Source: Picochlorum sp. 'celeri'
Lineage: Eukaryota > Chlorophyta > Trebouxiophyceae
Direction: 5' to 3'
Length of the DNA: 64,000 nucleotides
Assembly (NCBI GenBank): GCA_010909725.1
Contig: JAACMV010000023.1
Coordinates: 744,001-808,000, forward strand
The notes below the pieces were generated by a model. The model saw only the letters and a program-made list of their open reading frames with translations. It was not told where the DNA came from and ran no database searches. This document shows positions 31,282-40,928 of this stretch, one piece after another. Within the stretch, counting starts at the first letter, position 1; the number at the start of each line of letters is the position of its first letter. The translations under genes were made by a program, and so were the position numbers.

Positions 31282-31687
31282 ATGGAAGTTCCAGCAGGGC
31301 AGGATGGAATTCAGCAGCTTTTGCAGGCCGAGCAGGAAGCCCAGATGATCGTGAATAAAGCTCGTCAAGGTTTGTGATGCTTTTGCCAACGGTTTCTTTT
31401 GTGCTCCTTGTGCTGTACTCACATACGCATATTATGGTTTATCTGCAGCAAAGACTGAGCGATTGAGACAAGCGAAGGAAGAAGCTGCCAGAGAGGTTTC
31501 GGCATATAAGAAGGAAAAAGAGGATGAATTCAACAAATCCATCGAGTATGATGCCAATGAGAGTCAGTCTACGAAATCCAATATGCAAAAGGAGACGGAC
31601 GAACTTGTGAACAAGGTGCACGCGAGTACAAAGGCAAACAAGAATATTGTCTTGGACCTTTTGTTAAAGCAGGTCAAGACTGTGTAG
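31282..31687 (+). CDS. VMA10: V-type proton ATPase subunit G (2 exons)
   Basis: Exons 31282-31369 and 31449-31687, joined across a 79-nt intron, encode 108 aa, the usual size. Subunit G forms the peripheral stalk of the V1 sector with subunit E. The N-terminal GIQQLLQAEQEAQMIVNKARQAKTERLRQAKEEA helix is the diagnostic region and is regenerated exactly by the splice (Ala codon split as G|CA). The rest is a charged coiled coil with KKEKEDEFN. It is divergent from RPL3. The c'' subunit of the same complex is encoded at 53660-54235. Confidence 0.95.
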
Positions 31688-31786
31688 TGTCTTCTGTCTA
31701 TTTATTTCTATTCAGTTTTGTTTCTTCTTCTATGTTCAAGTAATAGTATAATAATGAGGTGGCATTCGTTTTGTCCCTGGATGGTT

Positions 31787-32782
31787 TTAAAGACACTGCT
31801 TTTTCAATGCATCCAATCTGTCAAGTACATATGTGTACAGCTGCATGTCTTGATCAAGCAAATCTTCGATGATTTTCTTGCTCACATCGCTTGGAGGGAT
31901 GTATTCTTTGATTCCGGTGGTTACCCTCTGCGGCTTGACCTTCTTCAACAAGTCCAACCCCCCTTTGAAAAAGGATGGATACAGTTTCTCCATCACTGCC
32001 ACGGTGCCTTCAAAATCCTCAATCGCGCCAACAGTGTATTCATCATCTATCACTTGTTTGGCCCTTTCTAAAATACTGTTTGGACTCAAAGATTTACATT
32101 CGCCACCATCTCGTCCGCAAAAGAAGAGGCTCTGTTTCCACCCCTTGCAGTTGAAGCATCGATCATACTCTCCTGAATCAATACAATCGTCAATGGACAA
32201 ATCGCCAAATTGATCAATCACCTTTTTCCTGTCTTTTTCATCTCTATCGCCATATCGGAGGTAATAATATTGACTCGTACACCGGGATACAGGATGCCGT
32301 AGTACATTGATGTAGGCCACCCGATCGTCAATAATCTCTGGAAAGTGAAAGTGTTGGGCAATCACCGTCTTTGTATTCGTTTTCAGCGCCTCCTTCACAG
32401 CCTTTTGTACAGCTTCATAGTCATGAGAAGGCATATCAAACCATCCCAGCATTTTAAATCCATGCTTTGATGATAATTTGCTCAGCAAGTTTGTCATGGA
32501 TGAAGACCCTGCTTTGGGCACCCTATTGTATATCAAAACCAGCGGATCTTTCGGTGTACACGCGGAAGTATCACGCTTCGTCGTCGACTCTGTACTTTTC
32601 TGCTTGTTGTCACGTGTCGGCGTCACCGACTCGAGTGGTATTGTCGTCAACGCATATCCACCAACCACCAAGAGCAGGACGAGCCCCACAACCACCCCCA
32701 CGGTTTTAGGCCGTTGGTACCAGGCAGCCTCCTCCGAGGTCTTTTTTGTAGGTTTTCCTGATAAAAGATTCAAACTTTCCAT
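31787..32782 (-). CDS. Heparan-sulfate 2-O-sulfotransferase-like (uronyl 2-sulfotransferase family), type II Golgi membrane protein
   Basis: 331 aa and intronless. Residues about 28-47 form a single membrane anchor after a short cytosolic tail, giving Golgi type II topology. The PAPS-binding signatures are present: NRVPKAGSSSMTN (about 86-98; 5'-phosphosulfate loop) and YINVLRHPVSRCTSQYYYLRYGD (3'-phosphate site). The Cys-rich stretch CIDSGEYDRCFNCKGWKQSLFFCG resembles the conserved CxxC region of HS2ST/UST proteins. The enzyme would transfer sulfate to uronic-acid-like residues on secreted polysaccharide. Algae make sulfated wall or exopolysaccharides rather than heparan sulfate, so the acceptor is unknown. 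The nearest plant-lineage family name is uncertain. Confidence 0.85.
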   Translation of the reverse strand: MESLNLLSGKPTKKTSEEAAWYQRPKTVGVVVGLVLLLVVGGYALTTIPLESVTPTRDNKQKSTESTTKRDTSACTPKDPLVLIYNRVPKAGSSSMTNLLSKLSSKHGFKMLGWFDMPSHDYEAVQKAVKEALKTNTKTVIAQHFHFPEIIDDRVAYINVLRHPVSRCTSQYYYLRYGDRDEKDRKKVIDQFGDLSIDDCIDSGEYDRCFNCKGWKQSLFFCGRDGGECKSLSPNSILERAKQVIDDEYTVGAIEDFEGTVAVMEKLYPSFFKGGLDLLKKVKPQRVTTGIKEYIPPSDVSKKIIEDLLDQDMQLYTYVLDRLDALKKQCL

Positions 32783-33134
32783 CTAGAAGACAATACTATC
32801 GCTGCGAGCGGACACAGTTCCAATCAGATCGAACTACAATACAACGCCAACGTCGCAATTGGTACCCGTCTATCTCCTATCATCGGTGTCTTATGCATAT
32901 ATATATTTGAAGTATACATAACACTGCCAATGCAGTAGCGGTAGGGGTCGTATCATGGCAAGGGCACCATCAACCTGACCGCCAGGTTCCTTTCCATGGC
33001 AAAAAAAAGCACCCTGTTGTCTCGAGAAAAAAAAACAACAAACGGAACCATTTGTGTCATGCATAAATCATCCATGATATTACATTCTCATCTATATATG
33101 GTAAGAAGTAGCTACGAAGAAAGAAATTTAGAGC
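32783..33134. other. Intergenic region; no gene seen
   Basis: 352 bp between two minus-strand genes. It contains two A runs (33000-33008 and 33028-33037) and a TATATATATT stretch near 32898-32907. I see no coding or RNA feature. Confidence 0.5.
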
Positions 33135-33983
33135 TCATACTGATGGCAAAAAGTGTTCTAATGGAAGTCCACGCTCACGAGCAACATCCTTGAAAGTCCT
33201 CATGGCTTTCAATCCCTCAACAGTAGCCTTTGCGTTATTCAATGCATTATCACTTCCCAACTGCTTTCCGAATCCATTCTTCACTCCAGCAAGTTCCAAT
33301 ACGGCACGTACAGCTCCTCCAGCAATAACACCAGTACCCTCTGCGGCAGGACGAAGCATAACTCTGGCAGCTCCGAACACGCCATCGAATCTATGTGGGA
33401 AGGAGTAAGACTTGCTTAATGGCACAGTCACCAAATTACGCTTTGCATCCACAGCAGCCTTCTGGACTGCCATGACCACCTCCTTGGCAGAGGCGCATCC
33501 AACACCGACAGTTCCATTCTCGTTTCCGACAACAACCTGAATATTCACATTCAAAGAAAATGTTATAGTTCTACCATCGCACGCGTATAACAACCCACAG
33601 GGGTGTTCTTCCACTCCACACAAACAAGTGTCGAGAGAACCACCACACATCATGCATTGACCTACCACTGCTCTGAATCTCAATTGCTTTCCTCCTTTAA
33701 CGACCTTGGTGACACGACGAACTTGAATCACTCTATCCTGGAAGCCATCGTTCTCTCCGAATTTATCGCCGTCCCGTCTTGCAGCTACCACAGTAGCCAT
33801 TCCACGGCGCTCTGCGGACAAATGCTGCTGTGCATTGTTCTTTACAAGCAATGTAGAATTGGCAATCGTTCCTCTGCTAGAGATTGCTTGCACAGAGGAC
33901 AAGCGTGGTGCGGCGATAGCCACACGGCCGCTCGTCTTTACAGCACCATTCATGTGGTTGCAAGTAGGCGTACGGGACATCAT
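33135..33983 (-). CDS. RPS5: Plastid-type ribosomal protein S5 (uS5c), 2 exons
   Basis: Exon 1 is 33666-33983 and exon 2 is 33135-33536; the 129-nt intron (33537-33665) is removed in phase 0 to give 239 aa. Splicing restores [19 protein letters not shown], the invariant core of uS5, whereas reading through would insert 43 residues there. Residues 1 to about 65 are Ser/Thr/Arg-rich and act as a probable plastid transit peptide. Further landmarks are [64 protein letters not shown] and [21 protein letters not shown]. uS5 contributes to decoding accuracy in the small subunit. The choice between the two adjacent ATGs (33983 and 33980) cannot be made. Confidence 0.95.
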   Translation of the reverse strand: MMSRTPTCNHMNGAVKTSGRVAIAAPRLSSVQAISSRGTIANSTLLVKNNAQQHLSAERRGMATVVAARRDGDKFGENDGFQDRVIQVRRVTKVVKGGKQLRFRAVVGQCMMCGGSLDTCLCGVEEHPCGLLYACDGRTITFSLNVNIQVVVGNENGTVGVGCASAKEVVMAVQKAAVDAKRNLVTVPLSKSYSFPHRFDGVFGAARVMLRPAAEGTGVIAGGAVRAVLELAGVKNGFGKQLGSDNALNNAKATVEGLKAMRTFKDVARERGLPLEHFLPSV

Positions 33984-34238
33984 TGTATAATGTATATATC
34001 GATTGACAATATGGGGGCGTTTGAGGGACAATGTGCTATTGTGATGGATTTCTGGTCGAGATTGTAGTAAGTCTCGTATCACGAGACACAGCTCCCATGG
34101 ATGGTGATTTTAATAGGAAGGGCAGATGTAGATCGATCATCGCCCCTCATGCATCTCCATGTACTGTCGCCCACATCGATGAATTGAATCCCATAACACG
34201 TATTACATGGCGTATGAAATATATGAAAATTATATCCA

Positions 34239-35321
34239 TCACCCGACATGGCGCCGAGAGGACAGGCGATGGATCAGCCCCGATGCTGTTGCAAAGAGGG
34301 ACTGCTGTCGTTTGAGCCTTCTCTTTTCCGCGAGTGAATACGTCAGCAATCGCCTCCTCGCCGCCAATCCACTGATCGGAAGTGCTTTATGTCTTATTCC
34401 TGGTGGCATCTTTGGTGTGAGGGAATTGAACACCCATGTGCAGCATCCTTTGATGGCCCTCCACACCCGTGACCCTCGGTGTGGTGGCTCTGCAAGAGGC
34501 TCGGAGAAATCTCTGGATCGCGCGCCTTGCAGCCACGAAGAATCTTCTAAGATTCCACTAGAGCATTTCGCACACTCTGCAGCGTACGATCTGAATTCCA
34601 TCTCGATAGCAAACTGACACAAGACAAAGTTTCTGAAATATGCTGCAACGCTTGGTCCACACCTTGTGGCTATCTCATCCAACATCTCCAGTGTCCATTC
34701 AATAACAAGACAGTCCTTTTCAGCTACAACTTCAAAACTGACATCTTCCTTTTCAAACCCAGTATATACACCGAGAATATTCAGTAAACTTTTATCAGTC
34801 ATCATTCCACTGAGAAATGGGGCAGAGGTTCCCTCTGCATCATCTTTCGATCGCCTGATACACCGAGCTTTTCCTTCAATCAATAAAATGAGTTTCTGTG
34901 TCGCTTCCACAGGATTAAGAATCATCTCATTGGCTGCCACTCGTCTGAAAGACCCTCTACTGATGATTGCTTTTGCTTCCAAACCTTCACACCCACCTCG
35001 TCTGTATAGGAAATGATACACCTGCTGCTCATCTTCTGATGCAAATGAAATGGGTCGTTCATCCCAGAGAAGCTGAAGGATGGCTGCAAAATGCACGAGG
35101 CAGTTGATAGAACTCCAAATCAGCCCATCTAGAGAAATAGATCCAGAAAATGCAAACAAAGGCCACCGTTGAAACCCGGTCACAGATCCTGTGAGCAACC
35201 AAACATACGCTAAGAATAAGAAGATCCTGATGATGAGGATGTCACCGAACAAGCCCGCCAATGTAAAGCATGCACTAGCAGCTTGCTGCCAAGGACCTGC
35301 AGGCTGTATAATTGTCGTCAT
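34239..35321 (-). CDS. Popeye-domain-containing (POPDC-like) membrane protein
   Basis: 360 aa from the first ATG at 35321; the longer reading begins with GTG. Three N-terminal hydrophobic segments (about 18-105) precede a cyclic-nucleotide-binding-like domain. The junction WSSINCLVHFAAILQLLWDERPISFASEDEQQVYHFLYRRGG matches the Popeye domain (xxxLLYERRPIxFxxExExxYxxLF). Later, SFEVVAEKDCLVIEW aligns with the FQVT...W strand. The animal phosphate-binding signature DSPE is not obvious. The C-terminal 110 residues are Arg-rich and variable. Animal POPDC proteins bind cAMP and regulate ion channels; the algal role is unknown. It shares a 74-bp divergent promoter with the SPPL protease. Confidence 0.78.
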   Translation of the reverse strand: MTTIIQPAGPWQQAASACFTLAGLFGDILIIRIFLFLAYVWLLTGSVTGFQRWPLFAFSGSISLDGLIWSSINCLVHFAAILQLLWDERPISFASEDEQQVYHFLYRRGGCEGLEAKAIISRGSFRRVAANEMILNPVEATQKLILLIEGKARCIRRSKDDAEGTSAPFLSGMMTDKSLLNILGVYTGFEKEDVSFEVVAEKDCLVIEWTLEMLDEIATRCGPSVAAYFRNFVLCQFAIEMEFRSYAAECAKCSSGILEDSSWLQGARSRDFSEPLAEPPHRGSRVWRAIKGCCTWVFNSLTPKMPPGIRHKALPISGLAARRRLLTYSLAEKRRLKRQQSLFATASGLIHRLSSRRHVG

Positions 35322-35395
35322 GATGCCATCGTTGCATCTAATAACCACACGGTATCTTGTATTTTCCCTACTCTATTTTATATACTATAAAAATA

Positions 35396-37210
35396 ATGTT
35401 GAATACAAGAGAGATTGAAGAGCAGAGTGATGAGGAGGAGCATTGGGGTGAAGATGCGTTTCCTGGAACTCGTAGGCCTAGCGTTTCAAACCGAGCGTCA
35501 TGGGGATGCTTGTCGTCTGTGGTCGTGTGCTGGCTGCTGAGTTTGTACTCGATATATTATAGACCTGATACACATAGAAAAGGGATGGTGGATTGTTATG
35601 GCGCTAATGCGAATGTGACTGTGAGATACGAGGGTTTTAATGTTTCTTCCTTGTCTAGTTTTGGAATATTTAGTGGTTTGGGAGAGAATGATACGCTTCT
35701 GCCGACTGCTCAAGAGTTTGTTGTCGTAGGGATACACCCTGTGGATGCATGTGAGCCTCTTGAGGATGTTATTGTACCTAATGTGACGGAAGTGGATGGA
35801 ACAATGTCACATGCTGCACTTGTGGGGAGGGGTGGTTGCACGTTTGCTCAGAAATTCGACAACTTGAAGAATGCTGGAATATCTCTTATGATCGAATATG
35901 ATGCTATTCATGATGATTCATGTGTTCGTATGAATTTGACGAGCAATGAGACGTCTCACCGTGTGCCTGGTTCAGAACTCATGGGTGGGGTGAGCGTGAC
36001 GAGTAGGACTGCGTATACTGCAATTATACCATTTCTGCCGAATGATACCCACGCTGGCGATCAACGATATGGTGTTGAAACACAAGTGTATAGTAAGAAT
36101 AGAACGACTGGTGCCGTGATTATAGTGATTTCTGAACCAGAACGTCATGGTATACTCTTTGGAGTTGTTGATGCATCTCAAGTCATTCTTCTTGTGTATG
36201 CTGTGTGCGCAATCGCCATGGGATCATGGTGGGCTAGATGTCGGGATACAGATGAATATAGAATGTATCAGATATCCGAAACAGATTCTGTGTCGACGGC
36301 GAAACGGGAGGAAGATTCATATGTCTTATCATTGAGAACAGCATGGTCATTTGTGTTTTTGGCAAGTTTCATGCTGCTCATCATGTTTTTCCTCTCATCT
36401 TCAGTTCTCGCATCACTCTTTGCATTATTATTTGCGGTTTCTGGATGGGAAAGTACACACATGGTTGTTTCTCGTTCAGTACAGAGAATACTCATGCCAT
36501 TGGTGCCGCTTGAAGTTCTTCATGTGCTTGATATAGTGTCGTTGGTAGGAGCGACAGTTGTCGCGGGTGGGTGGTTATTGGCGAGAGATACATCATATTG
36601 GTGGATTGGTCAAGATATTCTAGCCTTCTTTTTGATCGTCGTGACCCTGGATGCCATCCGAATCCCAACAATGAAAATAGGTGTTGTGCTCTTATTGGGT
36701 GCACTCGTGTATGATGTATTTTGGGTGTATATACAGCCTGAAATTACTGGAACGGCAAGTGTCATGGTGAGTGTGGTGAAAGGATTATCTCTGCCTTTAT
36801 TCATTGCGATTCCTGCATTCTCAAGTGTGGGATCAAATGCAGCCATGTGTATTCTTGGACTTGGGGATGTGGTGCTCCCTGGGCTTTGGATTGTATTTGC
36901 AGCAGCCAGTGATGCAGCCAGCAAACATATCGACATTACAGATGCACCGTCATATTGGTCGTCCGTCTCATTGTTCTATTCTACTCTTGCTGGGTATGTT
37001 GTTGGGCTCTTGTTGACAAATATAGCACTGTGGTTCAACATTGGTGGTCAGGGAGGGCAACCTGCGCTCTTGTACATCATCCCCTGTATTCTCGGGATAT
37101 ATTGTCTGGTTGCATGGAGAAAGAAGCAATTGCACGTCTTGTGGAAATTACATAGCCGGCATCATGCATCGTCTCATGGTGTTGAAGAAGAAGAAGAACC
37201 ACTTTTGTAA
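35396..37210 (+). CDS. Signal peptide peptidase-like intramembrane aspartyl protease (SPPL, PA-domain type)
   Basis: 604 aa from the ATG at 35396. A cytosolic acidic N-terminus and one membrane segment (about 35-52) lead into a luminal protease-associated (PA) domain (about 65-240; CTFAQKFDNLKNAG). Nine or so membrane helices follow. Catalytic motifs are ALVYDVFWVY (YD) and LGLGDVVLPG (GxGD), with QPALLYIIP as the PAL motif near the end. The set is complete, so activity is expected. SPPL proteases cut type II membrane proteins in the late secretory or vacuolar system. Multiple N-x-S/T sequons lie in the luminal part. The C-terminal poly-Glu followed by PLL may be a sorting signal. Confidence 0.93.
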   Translation: MLNTREIEEQSDEEEHWGEDAFPGTRRPSVSNRASWGCLSSVVVCWLLSLYSIYYRPDTHRKGMVDCYGANANVTVRYEGFNVSSLSSFGIFSGLGENDTLLPTAQEFVVVGIHPVDACEPLEDVIVPNVTEVDGTMSHAALVGRGGCTFAQKFDNLKNAGISLMIEYDAIHDDSCVRMNLTSNETSHRVPGSELMGGVSVTSRTAYTAIIPFLPNDTHAGDQRYGVETQVYSKNRTTGAVIIVISEPERHGILFGVVDASQVILLVYAVCAIAMGSWWARCRDTDEYRMYQISETDSVSTAKREEDSYVLSLRTAWSFVFLASFMLLIMFFLSSSVLASLFALLFAVSGWESTHMVVSRSVQRILMPLVPLEVLHVLDIVSLVGATVVAGGWLLARDTSYWWIGQDILAFFLIVVTLDAIRIPTMKIGVVLLLGALVYDVFWVYIQPEITGTASVMVSVVKGLSLPLFIAIPAFSSVGSNAAMCILGLGDVVLPGLWIVFAAASDAASKHIDITDAPSYWSSVSLFYSTLAGYVVGLLLTNIALWFNIGGQGGQPALLYIIPCILGIYCLVAWRKKQLHVLWKLHSRHHASSHGVEEEEEPLL

Positions 37211-37240
37211 AGAAAAAAAAGCATTACATCAACAATAATA

Positions 37241-38110
37241 TTACTGTACAGCATTCCACGTTTCAAACAATGTTCTCTGACGACTTCCATTATCAGAAAG
37301 TGGCTGTGCCGATGGAGGCTTGTATCCTCTCTTTAATATGGCACTTGTTGCTGCCTTGCGCCGGACAGACGGCTGAGGTCCCCTGACAACAGAGGCCCCA
37401 AAATCAAGTCGCTTTGGCGCAGCATTTTTCTGTGGAGAATTACTATCCACACTTTCTTGGCTCAAATCCATGACATCATCCATGGCAACATCTGGGAGCG
37501 GCGACCCAGCAGGATATCCTTTTTGGCCAGCATATGGCTGCAGCGGAGATCCAGGTGGAACAGGCAAAGCTCTTTGTGGACCAAGCAGACCATATCCTCG
37601 CCCCCCTGACATTCCATGATGCATCATAGCCTCCTTGTTATTCTCATTGTACACGTCACTTGGCAAATCCTTGCCCGGGTGAGCAGGAATGTCCACCCAG
37701 ACAAACTCTGAATCACAGTGCACATTATACAGTCGCTGCTGCTGTTCGCCATTCTTCCCAGCGCATACATGGCCATCCAAGTTCTTCTCCATCATACACC
37801 CAGTCTTCATATCAATTTTATATCGATGTGCAGGACAGACAATGCACGTATGCCCATTCCCCAGGTCCTCAATATCACCTCCAACCAATGGCATTCCCAT
37901 GTGAAAGCAGTGAGCATCCATCACACTATACTCCCCCCCATGAGGGTTCCTCACCACCAAGAGCCTCATACCAAAGCACTCCTGCATCAACCATGGACAT
38001 TGATGAATACCGATGTCGCCATTTGGGTTTTTCTTGGGCAACCAAACACACACCTTCTCCACCTTCTCACCTGGGCGAATCTCATCGACACGCGCTATCC
38101 GTACAATCAT
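37241..38110 (-). CDS. Rieske [2Fe-2S]-domain protein with long disordered tail (RFESD-like)
   Basis: 289 aa and intronless. Residues 1 to about 145 form a Rieske domain whose cluster ligands are C68-x-H70 in DAHCFH and C92-x2-H95 in CPAHR. The protein lacks a catalytic oxygenase domain and any transit peptide or membrane anchor, so it resembles the soluble RFESD-type Rieske proteins. The tail (about 150-289) is Pro/Gly-rich and disordered. It contains several SP/TP-like sites (PPGSP, AGSP, NSPQK) and ends RQRTLFETWNAV, which partly resembles a PIP-box or related docking peptide. The partner and electron-transfer role are unknown. It is convergent with the SPPL gene, with 30 bp between stops. 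Confidence 0.85.
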   Translation of the reverse strand: MIVRIARVDEIRPGEKVEKVCVWLPKKNPNGDIGIHQCPWLMQECFGMRLLVVRNPHGGEYSVMDAHCFHMGMPLVGGDIEDLGNGHTCIVCPAHRYKIDMKTGCMMEKNLDGHVCAGKNGEQQQRLYNVHCDSEFVWVDIPAHPGKDLPSDVYNENNKEAMMHHGMSGGRGYGLLGPQRALPVPPGSPLQPYAGQKGYPAGSPLPDVAMDDVMDLSQESVDSNSPQKNAAPKRLDFGASVVRGPQPSVRRKAATSAILKRGYKPPSAQPLSDNGSRQRTLFETWNAVQ

Positions 38111-38591
38111 ATCGTTTTATTAAGAGAGAATGAAGATATCAAACAATCCTTTGGGCGCAGTAGAATGCGTCGCGTCCCTTGGGCCAAATCTGTCCGGAAA
38201 TGCTCCGGGTGAAGACAACGCAATATCTGCCTAGAAATAGACACAAAATATCAAAAAAATAATCTCGTTGTGTTCTTAAAATGAATAGGACGCTGATACA
38301 CGCCTATTCCACCAACGAGACTACGATCGTTGCAACGACCCAGTTGGGTACCCACGTGAAACCCAACAACAGTCTTTGACAACGTTACACGTTGATACTA
38401 TAAATTGTAATATCTCTGAAAAACAAATAAAACAGTATCGGAGTGGTATGGTCCATTCATTTGATCCAGCGCAGGAGTGCCACCAATCGATCCATTCGAG
38501 GCGCCTTCAGATGAAGGCGGGAATTCCTCAGTTCACAAAAGTGGCCTGTGCCACATCACCTCTTCTATATATACTACACGCATTGCGCGTT
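38111..38591. other. Intergenic region rich in inverted repeats; no gene supported
   Basis: 481 bp between the Rieske gene start and the exchanger stop. Within 38284-38367 there are AATAGG/CCTATT arms, the palindrome TCGTTGCAACGA (38327-38338), GGGTACCC, CACGTG, and GTTGGGT/ACCCAAC arms (about 38343-38367). These lie 170-260 bp upstream of the Rieske ATG. CACGTG is the core of G-box elements in plants, but function here is not shown. Confidence 0.4.
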
Positions 38592-40928
38592 CTAGGTGGG
38601 GATCGCTATGCTGATGACGACAATCATATACAGAGAGTACCAAGCCATCATGAGCCATCCTACCCATGAGGGCAGACGCTGTTTGTTTGCAATGGCTAAT
38701 ACGACAATGGCAATGCAATTGATTGCTGCGAATGCGCACCCAGTGAATACAATGGCATCGAACTCAATTGCTGCTGACGATATTCCAGCGTCTGAGAAAT
38801 AGAATAAGAATCCTAGGCCGAGTCCCAGAAGCAAGTTGAATAATGGACCGGCAAAGCATGCGGTCATGGCCATGGATGCACCACCTGTGGATCTCATTGC
38901 CATGCTAATGTTTGCCATGAGATCTGTGAGGGAATTTCCCCATGCAAGAATCGTCAAGCCTAGTATAGATGATTTGATATGGCCAATCATGCCGAACACG
39001 TGTATCATGCCGACAATCTCTCCAGCTACAGCATCAATCCACATGGCCGCCATGGCAAAACCAACCATGCCAATTATAGCCGCGCCAATGGGGAAGCCCG
39101 TTCCACAGGACCATAGCATGGGTGCATCGATATCTTCGGCCACCAAGGTTTTAGTATAATACCAGGATAAGGCTGCGAATATCCCAGAAGAACATATTGC
39201 GACAAGAAGCATCCACCAGGATGGAGAGAACTCTGTGAAATACAGCAGAGACCATAGTGGGGATAGGGCACACGAGGCAACAAACCAGGATTGTTCACGA
39301 CATGCTGTCTCAAACATAGGTATTGTTCCCTTTAAAATGTATTTTAGGGGCCGTATCCCGGTGTCTGCTGCGCTCGAAATTACTTTCCACAGATTCAATA
39401 CTGTTGTCTTGACGTTGGATGACTCTGAAGGCATTGGGCCATCGTCCGGTGGCGAGAATCGAACCACTTTTGGTCTTCTACCTTCAATATGATCCTCTAT
39501 CGTCTCATCTCTATCATCTAGATTCTTTTTCTCGTCCTCGCATATAGTCTCAAGCATTTCTTCCAATTGAGATGAGTGCTCTCTGAGGAATTTGTCATCA
39601 AAATGAATTGAACGGAACGTCTTTGCATCAGACATATCTGCCAATGCTCTCGTCCTATATTCTGAAGTACTCATATGGATGAGTGCATCATATTCGAGTC
39701 GCCCTTTCCTCGGGCTTGTTGCTGGCTCAGTTGCTGAGCGAGCAACCCTCCCACTGCTGGTGCCTATTTCTGGGTCAACCCCCATAGTATCCTGATCCTC
39801 GTCCTCCTCGTCTGCCTCAATTTCTCTGAGTCGGCTGCCGCCCCATGTAGCTCTTTCGGTCACGTGTCCAGCTTTCCGGGGACTTTCCATCATTTCCAGT
39901 TCTGATGATGCATTGCTTCCTCCATTCCCATCTCCAGGTAAATGTTCATACTGAAGCATCGCTTCTTCTCCTTCTAATACACCATTGTTAGGTAAAAGAG
40001 ACGACTTCACCCTCTCTATAAAGCTTGTACGATGTCCCTCATCTTCCCACTGGGAAGATGGTGAAAACAAAGAAAGCAGGCCAGCCCACTCAACCCCAGC
40101 CCTCTTGGTGAAATCAGCAATCGCGACGATAATAACATACAAGACATATATTCCCAAAAGCACACACACCACAGCAAAGGTGATTTCTCCAAACAACACA
40201 ATCACCATGACTGCGCAGACTGCAAAGCATAGAACGAGCACATCTCTCATTTGTGCAGCCCTGCACTTGATTCCTCCACTCAATGACACGAGTCTTCCAG
40301 CAACAACGCATCCCACAAACATGACACTTCCTACCAAAGACCCCATCGCCAGATGAATATTACCAGACTCTATTGCAGCAATGGAAGATGACAAATCTGG
40401 TGCTCCATTCCCCAATGCCAACAAGGTCACACCGGCCAGTCGAGGAGGTAACCCCATATCCTGAGATATTTGAGACAATATCGTACTAAAGTATGCATCT
40501 GCCGTGAACCCCATCACCTTGAAGAGAGCTAAGAGCAGAAAAAGACTGCCCAGAATGATGCATGGTTTGACCAACACTGTGGATATCACGCTGTTGCCGG
40601 AACAGTAATAGACGACAATCAGTCGTAAGGAAATAGAATCATCGACACAATGCTTCCTCACAAACTCACATCGATCCTCCCATGTTACCACAGAAGGGTC
40701 TTTATGCACATCATCACACTTGAGTGTTTCTGTCCCATGCACTGCAAGCAACGTATTGTTTGTCGGCACAGAATGGTTCACATCTGTTTGGTCAACATCC
40801 ATGGACTGAACAGCGACTGGGAAATTCAACAGAACGAGAGACAGAATCAGCAGCCGAGACAAAACACGCTTAACCCCCTGTTCTCTCCACCGTGCCCCTT
40901 TCATAGGCCACAGCGACGCCGCCACCAT
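38592..40928 (-). CDS. Cation/calcium exchanger, CCX/NCKX family
   Basis: 778 aa from the ATG at 40928, intronless. It has an N-terminal signal-like hydrophobic segment, then two Na/Ca exchanger membrane domains around a large cytosolic loop. Alpha-1 repeat: LLALGNGAPDLSSS (about 172-185). Alpha-2 repeat: LTILAWGNSLTDLMANISMA. The GNGxPD and GNSxxD residues are the ion-binding signature of CCX/NCLX proteins. The loop (about 300-530) is acidic and Ser-rich, with runs such as DEEDEDQD. These exchangers move Ca2+ against Na+ or K+ (or H+/Mn2+) at endomembranes; the exact ions are not readable. The length fits the larger algal and animal members. Confidence 0.92.
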   Translation of the reverse strand: MVAASLWPMKGARWREQGVKRVLSRLLILSLVLLNFPVAVQSMDVDQTDVNHSVPTNNTLLAVHGTETLKCDDVHKDPSVVTWEDRCEFVRKHCVDDSISLRLIVVYYCSGNSVISTVLVKPCIILGSLFLLLALFKVMGFTADAYFSTILSQISQDMGLPPRLAGVTLLALGNGAPDLSSSIAAIESGNIHLAMGSLVGSVMFVGCVVAGRLVSLSGGIKCRAAQMRDVLVLCFAVCAVMVIVLFGEITFAVVCVLLGIYVLYVIIVAIADFTKRAGVEWAGLLSLFSPSSQWEDEGHRTSFIERVKSSLLPNNGVLEGEEAMLQYEHLPGDGNGGSNASSELEMMESPRKAGHVTERATWGGSRLREIEADEEDEDQDTMGVDPEIGTSSGRVARSATEPATSPRKGRLEYDALIHMSTSEYRTRALADMSDAKTFRSIHFDDKFLREHSSQLEEMLETICEDEKKNLDDRDETIEDHIEGRRPKVVRFSPPDDGPMPSESSNVKTTVLNLWKVISSAADTGIRPLKYILKGTIPMFETACREQSWFVASCALSPLWSLLYFTEFSPSWWMLLVAICSSGIFAALSWYYTKTLVAEDIDAPMLWSCGTGFPIGAAIIGMVGFAMAAMWIDAVAGEIVGMIHVFGMIGHIKSSILGLTILAWGNSLTDLMANISMAMRSTGGASMAMTACFAGPLFNLLLGLGLGFLFYFSDAGISSAAIEFDAIVFTGCAFAAINCIAIVVLAIANKQRLPSWVGWLMMAWYSLYMIVVISIAIPT

